From Palsa-189 sp963803735 (GTDB lineage Bacteria; Acidobacteriota; Terriglobia; Acidiferrales; UBA7541): a DNA stretch of 64,000 bases. Below are positions 9,252 to 19,601 of this stretch, piece after piece; position 1 is the stretch's first letter; each line of letters opens with the position of its first letter. The notes beneath the pieces were generated by a model. That model was not told the origin of the DNA and made no database searches. It saw only the letters and a program-made list of their open reading frames with translations. The stretch covers positions 310,001-374,000 of the forward strand of contig CAWDNV010000019.1 in the NCBI GenBank assembly GCA_963803735.1, in the 5' to 3' direction. The position numbers and the translations under genes are program-made.

Positions 9252-9866
9252 ATGGCCGATAAAAAACAAGTTGTGAAATACGGCGACGTGTCGCAACGCG
9301 TAGGCGTGGAAGTGATTAGCGCACGCGGCGTGGACGTCCCGAAACTGATCAAAATGCTGATCGCGAACGCGGCGGCAGAATTCGCCAGCACGTATTACTA
9401 CTACACGATTCTGCGCATGCACCTCGCGGGCCACGAAGACTACAAAGAAATCTGCGAGGATGCGCGCCTGGAAGATCGCGCCCACTGGGAACTCATCGTC
9501 CCGCGCATTTACGAGTTGGGCGGCGAGCTGCCCAACGACCTGAAGGCATTCCACGACCAGGCCGGCTGCGTGGCGGCCAAGCTGCCCGATCCGCCGACCA
9601 CGGTCAACATTCTGACGTTGCTGCTCGAATCCGAGCGCTGCGCCATCCGCAGCTGGATTGAAATCTGCGACATGACCTTTGGCAAAGATCCGCGGACTTA
9701 CGATATGGCTTCGCGAATTTTGAACGAAGAGATCGAACACGAAGCCTGGTTCATCGAACTGCTGGCACACGAACGCGACGGCAAGTCGATTCCTTCGGGC
9801 CACTTCCGCCGCGGCACGCCGGGCGAAGCGCCGTACAGCAAGAACTCGCATTTCTATAATCCCTGA
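9252..9866 (+). CDS. Dps-like ferritin (DPSL/thioferritin type)
   Basis: A 204-residue four-helix ferritin-like protein starting at the ATG at 9252, preceded by TGGAGGG. Putative metal ligands are in NAAAEFASTYYYY, EDRAHWE and NEEIEHEAWF (ExxH pairs typical of ferroxidase centres). SERCAIRSWIEICDMT carries two cysteines near the site, the signature of the Dps-like thioferritins that use peroxide to oxidise and store iron. Divergence from oxyR supports peroxide-induced expression. It probably forms a 12-mer cage in the cytoplasm (family knowledge). Confidence 0.8.
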   Translation: MADKKQVVKYGDVSQRVGVEVISARGVDVPKLIKMLIANAAAEFASTYYYYTILRMHLAGHEDYKEICEDARLEDRAHWELIVPRIYELGGELPNDLKAFHDQAGCVAAKLPDPPTTVNILTLLLESERCAIRSWIEICDMTFGKDPRTYDMASRILNEEIEHEAWFIELLAHERDGKSIPSGHFRRGTPGEAPYSKNSHFYNP

Positions 9867-10036
9867 GTTGGAACCCCAAATCGAAATTCCCCAGGGCCCC
9901 GCAATGAGGCGCGGGCGCCCTGGGCTACAAGTGTTTCACTCCAGTTCCACGCGCCAAAAATAAAGTGCCGCTGTCGAACACGGCCTTGAGAGCAGAACTT
10001 GCGTGTTTGCGGCGGTGGCTTCATCATCGTTTTGAG

Positions 10037-10438
10037 ATGTCCAGAGAAAGAACGGCTGACAGAGAAGCGCACGCCGCTGAGATTGGCGGCAGCGACGTCG
10101 AGGCGCAAGCTTTCGAGGTGACGCTGGTCACGCCGTACGGGCCGCGCGCGATTCGCGCGCGGGCCAGCGAACATATCTGGGACGAAGCCAAGGCTGCGGG
10201 AGTCAATCTCCCCGCGATTTGCCATCAAGGACGATGCCTTACCTGCGCCGGGCAACTGCTCGAGCCCGGCGAATTTGATCCCAGCGATGCGGTTAGCTAC
10301 TATCCTCAGGACCGCGAAGCGGGCTACATTTTGCTGTGCACGGCGAAAGCACGCTCGAATCTGCGTATTCGCACGCACATGCAGACGGAAATGCGCGTGC
10401 ATCGCAAAAAAATGGGGCTGCCCGCGCCGTACGCCTGA
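10037..10438 (+). CDS. 2Fe-2S ferredoxin
   Basis: A plant-type ferredoxin domain of about 130 residues. The cluster ligands are in CHQGRCLTCAGQLL (CxxxxCxxC) with the fourth cysteine in YILLCTAKA. An electron carrier in the cytoplasm. The ATG at 10037 is chosen because the domain begins soon after; the frame stays open upstream to 9965, so a longer start is possible. It ends six bases before the Kdo hydroxylase gene, so the two are probably one operon and the ferredoxin may supply electrons to that enzyme or to a related oxygenase (inference). Confidence 0.82.
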   Translation: MSRERTADREAHAAEIGGSDVEAQAFEVTLVTPYGPRAIRARASEHIWDEAKAAGVNLPAICHQGRCLTCAGQLLEPGEFDPSDAVSYYPQDREAGYILLCTAKARSNLRIRTHMQTEMRVHRKKMGLPAPYA

Positions 10439-10444
10439 TGGGCC

Positions 10445-11431
10445 ATGTCCAACACAGAAACCAAAACCGCCATGATGCGGAATGCAAACTGGATCGCGGT
10501 GGAAGATTACAAATTTCCGGGCGGCTGGACGGAGTCCGCAACCGGCAGGGGAAATTCCGCGGATGGGGACAAAGACGCTCGCGCGCGGGCGCTTTGCCGC
10601 GAACTCGAAGCAGGGAAGATTCTCTTTTTCCCGAAGCTGCCATACGAATTTCCATCGGACGAGCGAGAATTTCTGCTTTCGCGCGAATGGAACGAGCTGC
10701 GGCTGCACAAAAACGTGTCGTACCGGCCGGCGGACGACGTGATGCGCGGATTTTCCGGCGATCATGACACCGGAACGCATCTGCATCACATCGTGCGAAA
10801 CTACAGCGCGCACGTGGTGAAATTCCTGCGCGATTTTCTGCGGCCCTACGCAGGCAAATGGAAGCTGGATTTTGCGAGCTTCCGTCCATTCGAGGAAGAG
10901 GGACGCGATCTTTCGCTGCATAAGCGCAACGACCTGCTGCACGTGGACGCATTCCGGCTGCGGCCGACGCGCGGAGGGCGCATCCTGCGCTTGTTTACGA
11001 ATCTGCACGCCACGAAGCCGCGCGTGTGGTACGCGATTGGCGATTTCGGCTACGTGGCGGAAAAATACGCCGCCGACGCGGGGGTCAGCCGGTTCGCGGC
11101 AAAAAACGGCGCGCTGCGGCGGAGCGTGTCGCGCTGGGCGGCGGGGCTGGGCCTGGCGCGGCTGAGCCGCACGCCTTACGACCGTTTTATGCTGCGGTTC
11201 CATGATTACCTGAAAGAGAACGACGACTTTCAGCGCAACTCCCCCAAAGTGCGGCTGGAGTTTCCTCCGGGCGCGACGTGGATGGTGTTTACCGATGGCG
11301 TGGCCCACGCCGCTATGTCCGGCCAATTCGCCATGGAGCAGACGCTGCTGATCCCGCCGGAGGCGCTGGTGGCGCCGGAGTCTGCGCCATACCGGATCCT
11401 CGAACGCATTGCCGCCGCGCGGCTTTGCTAG
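10445..11431 (+). CDS. kdoO: Kdo hydroxylase family Fe(II) dioxygenase
   Basis: A 328-residue protein resembling KdoO, the Fe(II)/O2-dependent enzyme that hydroxylates the 3-deoxy-manno-octulosonic acid of lipopolysaccharide inner core. DLLHVDAFRLRPTRGGRILR contains the HxD iron-binding pair, followed by LFTNLHATKPRVWYAIG; a distal histidine is in TDGVAHAAMSG. It supports an LPS-bearing, Gram-negative host. A 2Fe-2S ferredoxin lies directly upstream. Confidence 0.82.
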   Translation: MSNTETKTAMMRNANWIAVEDYKFPGGWTESATGRGNSADGDKDARARALCRELEAGKILFFPKLPYEFPSDEREFLLSREWNELRLHKNVSYRPADDVMRGFSGDHDTGTHLHHIVRNYSAHVVKFLRDFLRPYAGKWKLDFASFRPFEEEGRDLSLHKRNDLLHVDAFRLRPTRGGRILRLFTNLHATKPRVWYAIGDFGYVAEKYAADAGVSRFAAKNGALRRSVSRWAAGLGLARLSRTPYDRFMLRFHDYLKENDDFQRNSPKVRLEFPPGATWMVFTDGVAHAAMSGQFAMEQTLLIPPEALVAPESAPYRILERIAAARLC

Positions 11432-12261
11432 CGTTGCCCGGATTTTCAAGTAATTCTTGAGGGCACCCCCACCACCCCCCATTTTTCTGGAACGATATCA
11501 TTGCAAACACAAGTCAATGCATGTTTACTGGAGAGCCATTCGAATGAAGTGGCATCCGAGGGGCTTGCTACCGGGCGCCCGGGAATCGTTCGAACGATAT
11601 TGTCAATGTGGCCCAACGCGGCTCTTATATTCTGGGGGACGAGAAAACTTGGCATAAGCATCGGCGGCAAATACGCGGCTCGCTCCAGTTGGTTTCGCTC
11701 GGAATGACAACGAAAACCCTAGCAACCAACTGCAGATCCGTCGCGCTGCGGAGCTCGTGACTACGGGTTGCTGGGCTGAAGCCGGTGATGCAATGCGACG
11801 GTGTGCGACAGCGAGGTAGGCGATCCTTCGCGCTGCGGCGCTCGTGATGACAGCGCAGAGGCAAAGGCGACGGGCTCGAGCCACAAGAAGAAAGAGAGGC
11901 GCATGAGGAATTCCTCGGGTGTAATGCGTAAACCCGCTCGGAATGACGACGGGTTGCCGGGCTGAAGCCGGCGATGCAATGCGACGGTGTGCGACAGCGA
12001 GGGAGCCGGCAGGGAAAAGAGATCCCTCGCGCTGCGGCGCTCGTGATGACAGCGTTAAGAATTAATAAAAAGACGACGAGGGATTCGCCGAAAAGCATCG
12101 GCGGCAAAATACGCGCCTCACTACGCTTCGCTGCGTTCGGAATGACGGTGGGGTGCTGGGGCGAATCCCAGGTCGATGCTCAGGCGAAGCGGCGCTACGT
12201 AAAAGACAAAAAGCAGATCCCTCGCGCCAGAGCCCGACGCTCGGGATGACAACGTAAAGCG
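11432..12261. repeat. Gene-free stretch with dispersed intergenic repeats
   Basis: About 830 bases without a credible gene. Two long copies of one repeat occur: GCGACGGTGTGCGACAGCGA starts near 11797 and again near 11981, each followed by a variant of CGCGCTGCGGCGCTCGTGATGACAGCG-type text. A second unit, with ATTCCTCGGGTGTAA and CCCGCTCGGAATGACG, is at about 11909-11952 and recurs at about 13105-13147. Shorter pieces ending in GGAATGAC or GGGATGAC lie at 11700, 12140 and 12245. Open frames crossing these repeats on both strands are not protein-like. Confidence 0.65.
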
Positions 12262-13014
12262 TCATTCGGGGGGCGCGGCGTTGACGATTTCGCGAACGAT
12301 TTCCTTGGCGGATTTTTCGTCCTCGGGAAAAACAAAAAGCCGCGTGGGGCGCATTTGGTCTGACGCGCTCTTCTCTGCACTATCGGGCCCTGGAATATCG
12401 GGCTCCGCAATATCGGACCCCGCGATATCGGGAGGCTCCGCAAGATCGGGGGATAAATCGGGATCGGAGCGATAAGGGATGTGATTCTCGCGCAGCGAGG
12501 ACGCGATCATGGCGGCCAATTCACGGTTTTGCCCGGACCAGATTTCGACGGTGGCGTCCTGCGGGTCGAGTCCTCGAGAATCGCGGCGCTCCTCCTCATC
12601 TTCATCATTATCATTTGGAGAACCTTCCTCGGCGGGGATTTCGAGAAGGTCGGATTCCGAGGGCTCTGCGATTTCTTCCATGGCAGCTACTTGCTTGAGG
12701 GCTTCTCGCGCGGAATTCACAAGATCAGCGGGCACGTAGACCTCAAGAGCTGGACGTGTCGCGAGATTGAAAAGATGATCTTCGCTTCCGAGTGTGCGCG
12801 TGGGAATGTTTTCACGATCCAAAGCCTCACAGATTTCAGCGTGCAGGCGCGAATCGTTCCCTGACCAGACCAATGCGAACGACTTCTCGTCGGAAGTGTC
12901 ATTGGACGCATTCGGCGATCCGGCACGCGGAGGATCAGGGACGAGAGCGACCTGGCAATCGGAGCAAACCGTAAAGCCGGGGCGATATTCCGCGCCGCAG
13001 AGGGGACAGTACAT
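12262..13014 (-). CDS. Zinc-ribbon protein with two DUF2007-like domains
   Basis: A 250-residue protein. The N-terminus MYCPLCGAEYRPGFTVCSDC is a two-CxxC zinc ribbon. Residues about 45-115 and 155-245 each look like a small alpha-beta domain of the DUF2007 type (FALVWSGNDSRLHAEICEAL and VEIWSGQNRELAAMIASSL), joined by an acidic linker (DNDEDEEERRDS). An imperfect repeat of IAxxDI/PDIxG triplets lies near 195-212. Function unknown; such proteins are often called putative signal-transducing proteins. Single gene with repeats on both sides. Confidence 0.7.
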   Translation of the reverse strand: MYCPLCGAEYRPGFTVCSDCQVALVPDPPRAGSPNASNDTSDEKSFALVWSGNDSRLHAEICEALDRENIPTRTLGSEDHLFNLATRPALEVYVPADLVNSAREALKQVAAMEEIAEPSESDLLEIPAEEGSPNDNDEDEEERRDSRGLDPQDATVEIWSGQNRELAAMIASSLRENHIPYRSDPDLSPDLAEPPDIAGSDIAEPDIPGPDSAEKSASDQMRPTRLFVFPEDEKSAKEIVREIVNAAPPE

Positions 13015-13104
13015 GGGAGGAGTCTACTACAGGCGGGGAGTGGGGCTGGGGAAAGGAATGTCGGAGGCGAGCGAGATAAACGGTACGGCAGGAAAAAAGA
13101 ATGA

Positions 13105-13148
13105 GGGATTCCTCGGGTGTAAAGCGTAAACCCGCTCGGAATGACGAT
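13105..13148. repeat. Second copy of dispersed GGAATGAC-type repeat
   Basis: This stretch repeats, with two or three differences, the unit near 11909-11952 (ATTCCTCGGGTGTAA ... CCCGCTCGGAATGACGA). Placement only in gaps suggests a non-autonomous mobile or palindromic repeat family. Confidence 0.6.
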
Positions 13149-13257
13149 TCGGGGCACTTGGCACGTCCAAGCACACCCAAACGAAAGTGGAGAGCAATGT
13201 GGGGGCCGATGCTACATCAAGAAAGCAAGAGCGACAGCGGGGAAGTAATTAAGGCAC

Positions 13258-13288
13258 AAAACAAAAATGCCGGGCGGAAACCCGGCAT
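13258..13288 (-). terminator. Rho-independent terminator of the 16S transcript
   Basis: On the minus strand ATGCCGGG, TTTCCG and a pairing CCCGGCAT are followed by a T-rich tail (TTTTTGTTTTG). It is about 300 bases after the 16S 3' end and closes the transcript before any 23S gene could occur. Confidence 0.85.
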
Positions 13289-13321
13289 CAGATAAAGCAA
13301 ACCCGAACTGCGTAATCGACA

Positions 13322-13345
13322 CTGAATGAGACCTGCCAGAACCCG
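13322..13345 (-). other. 3' arm of 16S processing stalk
   Basis: The 24 bases here are complementary to 15220-15243 upstream of the 16S gene, apart from one mismatch. In the transcript they would form the long duplex that RNase III cuts to release pre-16S. A second matching pair, ATATCGCTC-type, lies inside it (about 13390 and 15195). Confidence 0.75.
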
Positions 13346-13451
13346 GACGGAACAAGTGAACTTTTAGCCCCGCGAGGGGCGATGAGCGATATTTTTTCTT
13401 CGGCGTGTGAGTACGCCGAAGAGGCCTCGACCTTGTTAAAGGATCGAGGGT

Positions 13452-13492
13452 GAATCTCAGAACACCTGTGTAACTCAGGGTCTGAGATTCGT
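13452..13492 (-). other. Perfect 10-bp inverted repeat in the 16S trailer
   Basis: GAATCTCAGA and TCTGAGATTC bracket about 20 bases in the trailer between 16S and the terminator. A local hairpin in the precursor RNA is likely; function unknown. Confidence 0.5.
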
Positions 13493-13587
13493 GGGCTGCC
13501 GAATCCTGCTTTACAGCATTACCTCGGAAGACGCTGAATGAACAGCGTTTCGTTTGGCAAAAACAGGACCGACGAGCCGGATTCTTT

Positions 13588-15127
<1,540 letters not shown>

Positions 15128-15219
15128 GCTGGTTGTTCTGTAATCGAGACCCGACCGAAGCCGGGAAGTGATTTCAGAACGAACTTTTGAAAATATCGCT
15201 CGGTTCACTCAAAACCGAA

Positions 15220-15243
15220 CGGGTTCTGGCATGTCTCATTCAG
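15220..15243 (-). other. 5' arm of 16S processing stalk
   Basis: Complementary to 13322-13345 (one mismatch in 24). Directly upstream on the transcript, TGTTCTTTGACA resembles the boxA antitermination element of rRNA leaders. Confidence 0.75.
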
Positions 15244-15295
15244 TTGTCAAAGAACAGGCTTCCTGTCTGGCAGGAAAGCAACAGCGGATTCAGAA

Positions 15296-15323
15296 AGTGT
15301 AACACCGGGACGGAAGATGTCAA
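15296..15323 (-). promoter_or_regulatory. rRNA promoter
   Basis: On the minus strand a consensus -35 TTGACA (15323-15318) and -10 TACACT (15301-15296) are spaced by 16 bases, about 170 bases before the 16S gene and just upstream of the boxA-like and stalk sequences. Confidence 0.7.
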
Positions 15324-15560
15324 GGTGAAGAACGCGAATCTTCGGAATTTCCACAAAGTAAGACCTACGAGGACTCGCCGGATGGGGCCGAAATAAGCTC
15401 ACTTCTTAAGCGTGTTAGATGCGATTAAAGGCTGCGTGATTCATTGTCGCGCGCCAAACTTGCGCGCCAGCGATATACTTAACGAAGTGGTCATGCGCAG
15501 CGCGACTAAGGCAACCTTGTTTGGAAGCGCGGGTTCTATCCTTAACGATAATCACTAGGT

Positions 15561-16511
15561 ATGGCAATGAAGACTCATAGAATTCGAAGCGGAATTGGGC
15601 GGCTCGCAGCGGCCGCGTTCCTAATCGCAGGATTATTTGCGCTTTTGATGCAAACGGCGTTATTTGGAGCGCAGAAGTCGAAGGATAAGGGCAAAGACAA
15701 GGATCAGGAATATGCACAGACGGGAGCGCAGTGCGCACCTGGAACGGGGGATGCTTCCGGAACGGCAACCACTTCCGTGCCTGCTTCAATATCCACCGAC
15801 GAGATCGTCCGGCAATTCGCGCAGCACGAATCGGATTTCAAGCTCGCGCGCGACAACTACACTTATTCACAAGAGGTGCTGGTAGAGGACGTGGCGCCGA
15901 ATCCAGGCGAATACCGGCTGGAAAGCGAGATTGTGTTCACGCCGCAGGGCCGGCGCTTCGAACAGATTAAATATGCTCCTCAGCCGAGCCTGCACGATTT
16001 CACACTTTCGCCCGAAGATATGAAGGACCTCGAAAACATTCAGCCATTTGTTCTGACCTCGGAGGATCTGCCCAAGTACGACATTCAGTTCGCGGGCACG
16101 GAGAAGCTCGACGAGTTGAACACCTATAAGTTTTGCGTTGGCCCGAAGCGCATTGAAAAGAACCAGCGCTATTTTCAGGGCACGGTCTGGGTGGATGGAC
16201 GCGATCTGGCTGTTGTGAAGACGGATGGCAAGGCTGTGCCCGACATTCTGAAGGGCGATAATCAGAACCTTTTTCCGCGATTCGTGACTTACCGCGAAAA
16301 TATCGAAAGCACTTTTTGGTTTCCGACCTACACGCACGCGGACGATATATTGCACTTCCGCCAGGGCGACGTGCGCATGCGCATGACGGTGCGATACAAG
16401 AACTACAAACGGTTTGGGTCCACGATCCAGATCGGAAAATCCAGAGAGGTTCCGGGTGCGCCATCGGAAACGCCACAGGCGCAGCCGGCTCCGAATACTC
16501 AGAAGAAGTGA
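15561..16511 (+). CDS. Exported protein, Acidobacteria-type outer-membrane-lipoprotein-sorting-like
   Basis: A 316-residue protein. Residues 1-37 form a signal peptide (arginine-rich start, then AAAAFLIAGLFALLMQTALFGA). After a low-complexity lysine/aspartate and threonine-rich linker, the body (about 80-295) is beta-rich (SEIVFTPQGRRFEQIKYAP, GTVWVDGRDLAVVKTDGKA), similar in style to LolA/LppX-fold periplasmic proteins; the C-terminus is proline-rich. No enzyme motif is seen. It reads away from the 16S gene with about 430 bases between. Confidence 0.65.
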   Translation: MAMKTHRIRSGIGRLAAAAFLIAGLFALLMQTALFGAQKSKDKGKDKDQEYAQTGAQCAPGTGDASGTATTSVPASISTDEIVRQFAQHESDFKLARDNYTYSQEVLVEDVAPNPGEYRLESEIVFTPQGRRFEQIKYAPQPSLHDFTLSPEDMKDLENIQPFVLTSEDLPKYDIQFAGTEKLDELNTYKFCVGPKRIEKNQRYFQGTVWVDGRDLAVVKTDGKAVPDILKGDNQNLFPRFVTYRENIESTFWFPTYTHADDILHFRQGDVRMRMTVRYKNYKRFGSTIQIGKSREVPGAPSETPQAQPAPNTQKK

Positions 16512-16568
16512 CTCTCACATGCGGCACGAGTGTGCCGTGCGTTCAGCAGTTTAAGTGTGTCCAGCAGT

Positions 16569-16874
16569 TCAGGCGGGTGAGCGGCGACGAATGGTCTTTT
16601 TGCCGTTGGCGATTTTGACGAGGGCCCGCGAGTACGCCGCAATGGTTTCAGGCACGGCCTTGCTGTAGACAAACTGCCCCTTCCGGCGGCAGGCGATCAA
16701 GCCAGCCTCGCTGAGGATTCTGAGGTGATGGGAAACCGTTGCTGGAGTGAGGCCGCGCATGGAAACGATTTCGCCGCAGGTCATGTCATTCCTTGCAGAA
16801 ATAGCTTCGAAGATCTTAAGGCGCGTCTCGTCTGCCAAGGCTTTGGATATTTTTTCAACTTCCGAATGGTCCAT
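16569..16874 (-). CDS. ArsR-family transcriptional regulator
   Basis: A 101-residue winged-helix repressor. The recognition helix region is TPATVSHHLRILSEAGLIACRRKGQFVYSK, characteristic of ArsR proteins. No metal-binding CVC motif is seen in helix 3 (MTCGEIVSMRG has one cysteine), so the ligand may not be a metal. A TTAGATA/TATCTAA palindrome lies 780 bases away between the next two genes and is a candidate binding site. Confidence 0.85.
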   Translation of the reverse strand: MDHSEVEKISKALADETRLKIFEAISARNDMTCGEIVSMRGLTPATVSHHLRILSEAGLIACRRKGQFVYSKAVPETIAAYSRALVKIANGKKTIRRRSPA

Positions 16875-16958
16875 TGGGCTAACTAAAGTCTAGCGGATTC
16901 ACCGCATTTATCGCCAGCTCGACAAAGTGGGAGCTCGCAAGTGAATTGACCGGCCGCA

Positions 16959-17483
16959 TTAGAGGCTGAGATCGCTGAGTTCCGGATGCTCGTCCGGACG
17001 GCGGCCCAGCGGCCAGTGATACTTGCGTTCGGACTCTTTGATGGGGAGATCGTTGATAGAAGCGAACCTCAGACGCATAAGCCCGTTTTCATCGAACTCC
17101 CAATTTTCATTGCCGTAGGAACGAAACCAATTTCCTGAGTCGTCGTGGAATTCGTAGGCAAAGCGCACTGCGATGCGGTTTCTTTCGAAGGCCCAGAGTT
17201 CCTTGATCAGGCGATAGTCCAGTTCTCTCGCCCATTTACGCCGGAGGAAGTCGACGATTTCTTCTCTTCCATTCACAAATTCCGAGCGGTTTCTCCAGCG
17301 TGAGTCAATTGTGTAAGCCAGGGCTACCTTCTCGGGGTCGCGAGAATTCCAGGCGTCTTCTGCCAGGCGAACTTTTTGAATCGCGGTCTCGCGAGTGAAC
17401 GGTGGCAGTGGAGGCCGCTGAATTGTAGGTTGCTTGCGGCCTTCGACCGGTTTTTGGTTGGTAACACTCAAAGTCTTGCTCAT
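16959..17483 (-). CDS. NTF2-like protein (DUF1348 family)
   Basis: A 174-residue protein starting at the ATG at 17483, preceded by GAGGGAG. The motif VRLAEDAWNSRDPEKVALAYT followed by SRWRNRSEFVNGREEIVDFL and a long beta sheet is the SnoaL/NTF2-like fold of the DUF1348 group. The biochemical role of this family is not settled. It is divergent from the SDR gene, with a palindromic operator-like site between them. Confidence 0.8.
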   Translation of the reverse strand: MSKTLSVTNQKPVEGRKQPTIQRPPLPPFTRETAIQKVRLAEDAWNSRDPEKVALAYTIDSRWRNRSEFVNGREEIVDFLRRKWARELDYRLIKELWAFERNRIAVRFAYEFHDDSGNWFRSYGNENWEFDENGLMRLRFASINDLPIKESERKYHWPLGRRPDEHPELSDLSL

Positions 17484-17651
17484 GGCTTGCTCCCTCATTC
17501 TTTGATGACCTATGCGAGTCCCAGTCTCGGAATACTTTTCTTTCTGAAAAGGCAACCATTGGAAGCAGTTACGCTGATCCTCACCGATTCCGCAATGTCC
17601 ACAAGACAGGTGCCGCCTCAAATAAATTGGCGCCGGAATGTAACCAGATAG

Positions 17652-17667
17652 TTAGATACTTATCTAA
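17652..17667. promoter_or_regulatory. 16-bp palindrome, likely repressor operator
   Basis: TTAGATA-CT-TATCTAA is a perfect dyad in the gap between the divergent NTF2-like and SDR genes. ArsR-type repressors bind short AT-rich dyads of this kind, and one is encoded just downstream of the NTF2-like gene. Confidence 0.55.
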
Positions 17668-17734
17668 ATGTAGAAACGTGGCCGACCTGAACCTTAGGGC
17701 TGGTCAGGTCAACGATCTGAGGTAAGGAGGGGAT

Positions 17735-18484
17735 ATGAAGCGACTTGAAGGCAAGGTGGCAGTGGTGACGGGCGGTAACAGCGGCATCGGATTGGCGACG
17801 GCGAAGCGCCTGCAGGAAGAAGGCGCCAAAGTGGCCATCGCGGGCCGAAGCAGGAAGACGTTGGATGACGCGGTGCGCGCGATAGGAAACGGCGTGGTGG
17901 CGGTGCAGGCCGACGTGGCGAAACTGACCGACGTGGACAAGCTGTATGCGGAAGTTTCGAAGAAACTGGGCAAAATTGACGTGCTGTTCGTGAACGCGGG
18001 CGTCGCGAAATTCGCGCCGCTGGCCGAAACGTCCGAGAGCCTCTATGACGAACAGTTTGACATCAATATCAAGGGCGCGTACTTCACCATTCAGAAAGCT
18101 CTGCCGTTTCTAAATGACGGCGCGTCGATCATCCTGAATACCAGCGTAGCCGGCAGTACAGGCAACCCCGGGGCGAGTGCGTATTCGGCGACGAAAGCAG
18201 CGTTGCGATCGTTGGCGAGGACTGCGGCGGCGGAATTGGTAGGGCGCGGCATTCGCGTGAACACCGTTGCGCCGGGGCCGATTGTTACGCCGATCCTTGG
18301 GAGGACCGGACTGCCGAAGGAAGCGATCGATGAATTCACGAAGAGAATCGTCGAGAGAGTCCCGATGAAGCGGTTTGGACAGCCTGAGGAAGTGGCGGGT
18401 GCGGTGGCGTTCTTGGCTTCGCAAGATGCCTCGTATATCACGGGCGTGGAAATCAACGTGGACGGCGGACAGGGACAGATCTGA
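17735..18484 (+). CDS. SDR family oxidoreductase
   Basis: A 249-residue classical short-chain dehydrogenase. Cofactor loop TGGNSGIGLATAKRL, NAGVAKFAP, catalytic SVAGSTGNPGASAYSATKAA (Ser and YxxxK) and the C-terminal GVEINVDGGQGQI are all present. TAAGGAGG precedes the ATG. Substrate unknown. It is 30 bases upstream of a luciferase-like monooxygenase on the same strand, so the two may be co-transcribed and released together from the palindromic operator. Confidence 0.88.
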   Translation: MKRLEGKVAVVTGGNSGIGLATAKRLQEEGAKVAIAGRSRKTLDDAVRAIGNGVVAVQADVAKLTDVDKLYAEVSKKLGKIDVLFVNAGVAKFAPLAETSESLYDEQFDINIKGAYFTIQKALPFLNDGASIILNTSVAGSTGNPGASAYSATKAALRSLARTAAAELVGRGIRVNTVAPGPIVTPILGRTGLPKEAIDEFTKRIVERVPMKRFGQPEEVAGAVAFLASQDASYITGVEINVDGGQGQI

Positions 18485-18513
18485 ATCGCTCGCGGACAGG
18501 GTGGTAGGATTAG

Positions 18514-19548
18514 GTGATGATTCCGGTTTCGGTCCTCGACCTTTCGCCGATTACCCAGGGCGGCAGCGCCGCGCAGTCGCTAAAGAATACGCTTGATCTC
18601 GCGCGGCATGCCGAGCGCTGGGGCTACCGGCGTTACTGGCTTGCAGAACATCACAATATACCGGCCGTGGCGAGCGCAGCGACATCCATCGTGATCGCGC
18701 ACGTTGCCGGCGGTACCTCAACGATTCGCGTGGGCGCGGGCGGGATCATGCTGCCGAACCATTCGCCGCTGGTCATCGCGGAGCAGTTTGGCACTCTCGA
18801 GTCATTGTTCTCCGGACGCATCGACCTTGGGGTGGGCAGGGCGCCGGGAACGGATCCGATTACCGCAATGGCTCTGCGGCGGAGCACAAGCGCCGATACC
18901 TTTCCACAGGATGTCGTGGAACTGCTCGCGTACTTCAGTGAGCCTGTTCGGGGGCAGAAGGTCAAAGCGGTCCCCGGTGCGGGTCTGAACGTACCGGTTT
19001 GGATTCTCGGATCGAGCTTTTTCGGAGCGCAACTCGCTGCGGAGCTTGGGTTGCCATACGCCTTCGCGTCGCACTTCGCGCCCGCCCAGATGATGCCGGC
19101 AATTCAGATCTACCGCAGCATGTTCCGACCCTCCGAGTATCTTGATCGGTCTCGGCTGATGATGGGGCTCAACGTCGTGGCGGCCGACTCTGACGATGAA
19201 GCGCAGCGGCTCTTCACTTCTCACCAGCAGATGTCCCTGGGGTTGCGCCGCAGCGAGTTAGGACCTCTGCCCCCGCCGGTTGATCCGAATCATTTCCAAG
19301 CCGGGCTCACCCCGATCGAACGCGCGGAGCTCCAGGACAGGCTGTCGGCGGCGGTAGTGGGAGCGCCGGATACGGTTCGCGCGGGCGTAGCCGACTTCAT
19401 CCGCCGCACTTCGCCCGATGAACTGATTGTGACCGGACAGATCTTTGACCATTCCGCGAGGGTTTACTCGTACGAGATTCTGAAGGAAGTCATGCTGCGG
19501 CTGCCGAGAGCGGCGCAGTCCGAGACACAGCCAGTTTTGGAATTCTAG
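18514..19548 (+). CDS. LLM-class flavin-dependent monooxygenase
   Basis: A 344-residue bacterial-luciferase-like protein. The N-terminus PVSVLDLSPITQGG and RYWLAEHHNIPAVASAATSIVIAHVA is typical of the group-1 family related to alkanal monooxygenase alpha chains, and GSSFFGAQLAAELGLPYAFASHF is the conserved central block. Uses FMNH2 from a partner reductase; substrate unknown. Likely operon with the SDR before it. Confidence 0.87.
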   Translation: MMIPVSVLDLSPITQGGSAAQSLKNTLDLARHAERWGYRRYWLAEHHNIPAVASAATSIVIAHVAGGTSTIRVGAGGIMLPNHSPLVIAEQFGTLESLFSGRIDLGVGRAPGTDPITAMALRRSTSADTFPQDVVELLAYFSEPVRGQKVKAVPGAGLNVPVWILGSSFFGAQLAAELGLPYAFASHFAPAQMMPAIQIYRSMFRPSEYLDRSRLMMGLNVVAADSDDEAQRLFTSHQQMSLGLRRSELGPLPPPVDPNHFQAGLTPIERAELQDRLSAAVVGAPDTVRAGVADFIRRTSPDELIVTGQIFDHSARVYSYEILKEVMLRLPRAAQSETQPVLEF

Positions 19549-19601
19549 CTCAGGAATGACGCGTGCCTGCCGTCCTGCGAAGAATTGCCAGACGCCGGCC
19601 G

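Noticed and set aside
8763..9851. A 362-codon minus-strand frame across the Dps-like gene into oxyR
   Set aside because: It runs antisense to the ferritin-like gene and out of frame through oxyR; not protein-like.
9854..11482. A 542-codon open frame on the minus strand opposite the ferredoxin and Kdo hydroxylase genes
   Set aside because: It is an antisense shadow produced by high GC third positions; its product has no coherent domain, while both plus-strand genes have clear family motifs.
11625..12107. A 160-codon minus-strand frame between the Kdo hydroxylase and zinc-ribbon genes
   Set aside because: It is made of copies of the dispersed repeats (internal self-similarity), so it is not a gene.
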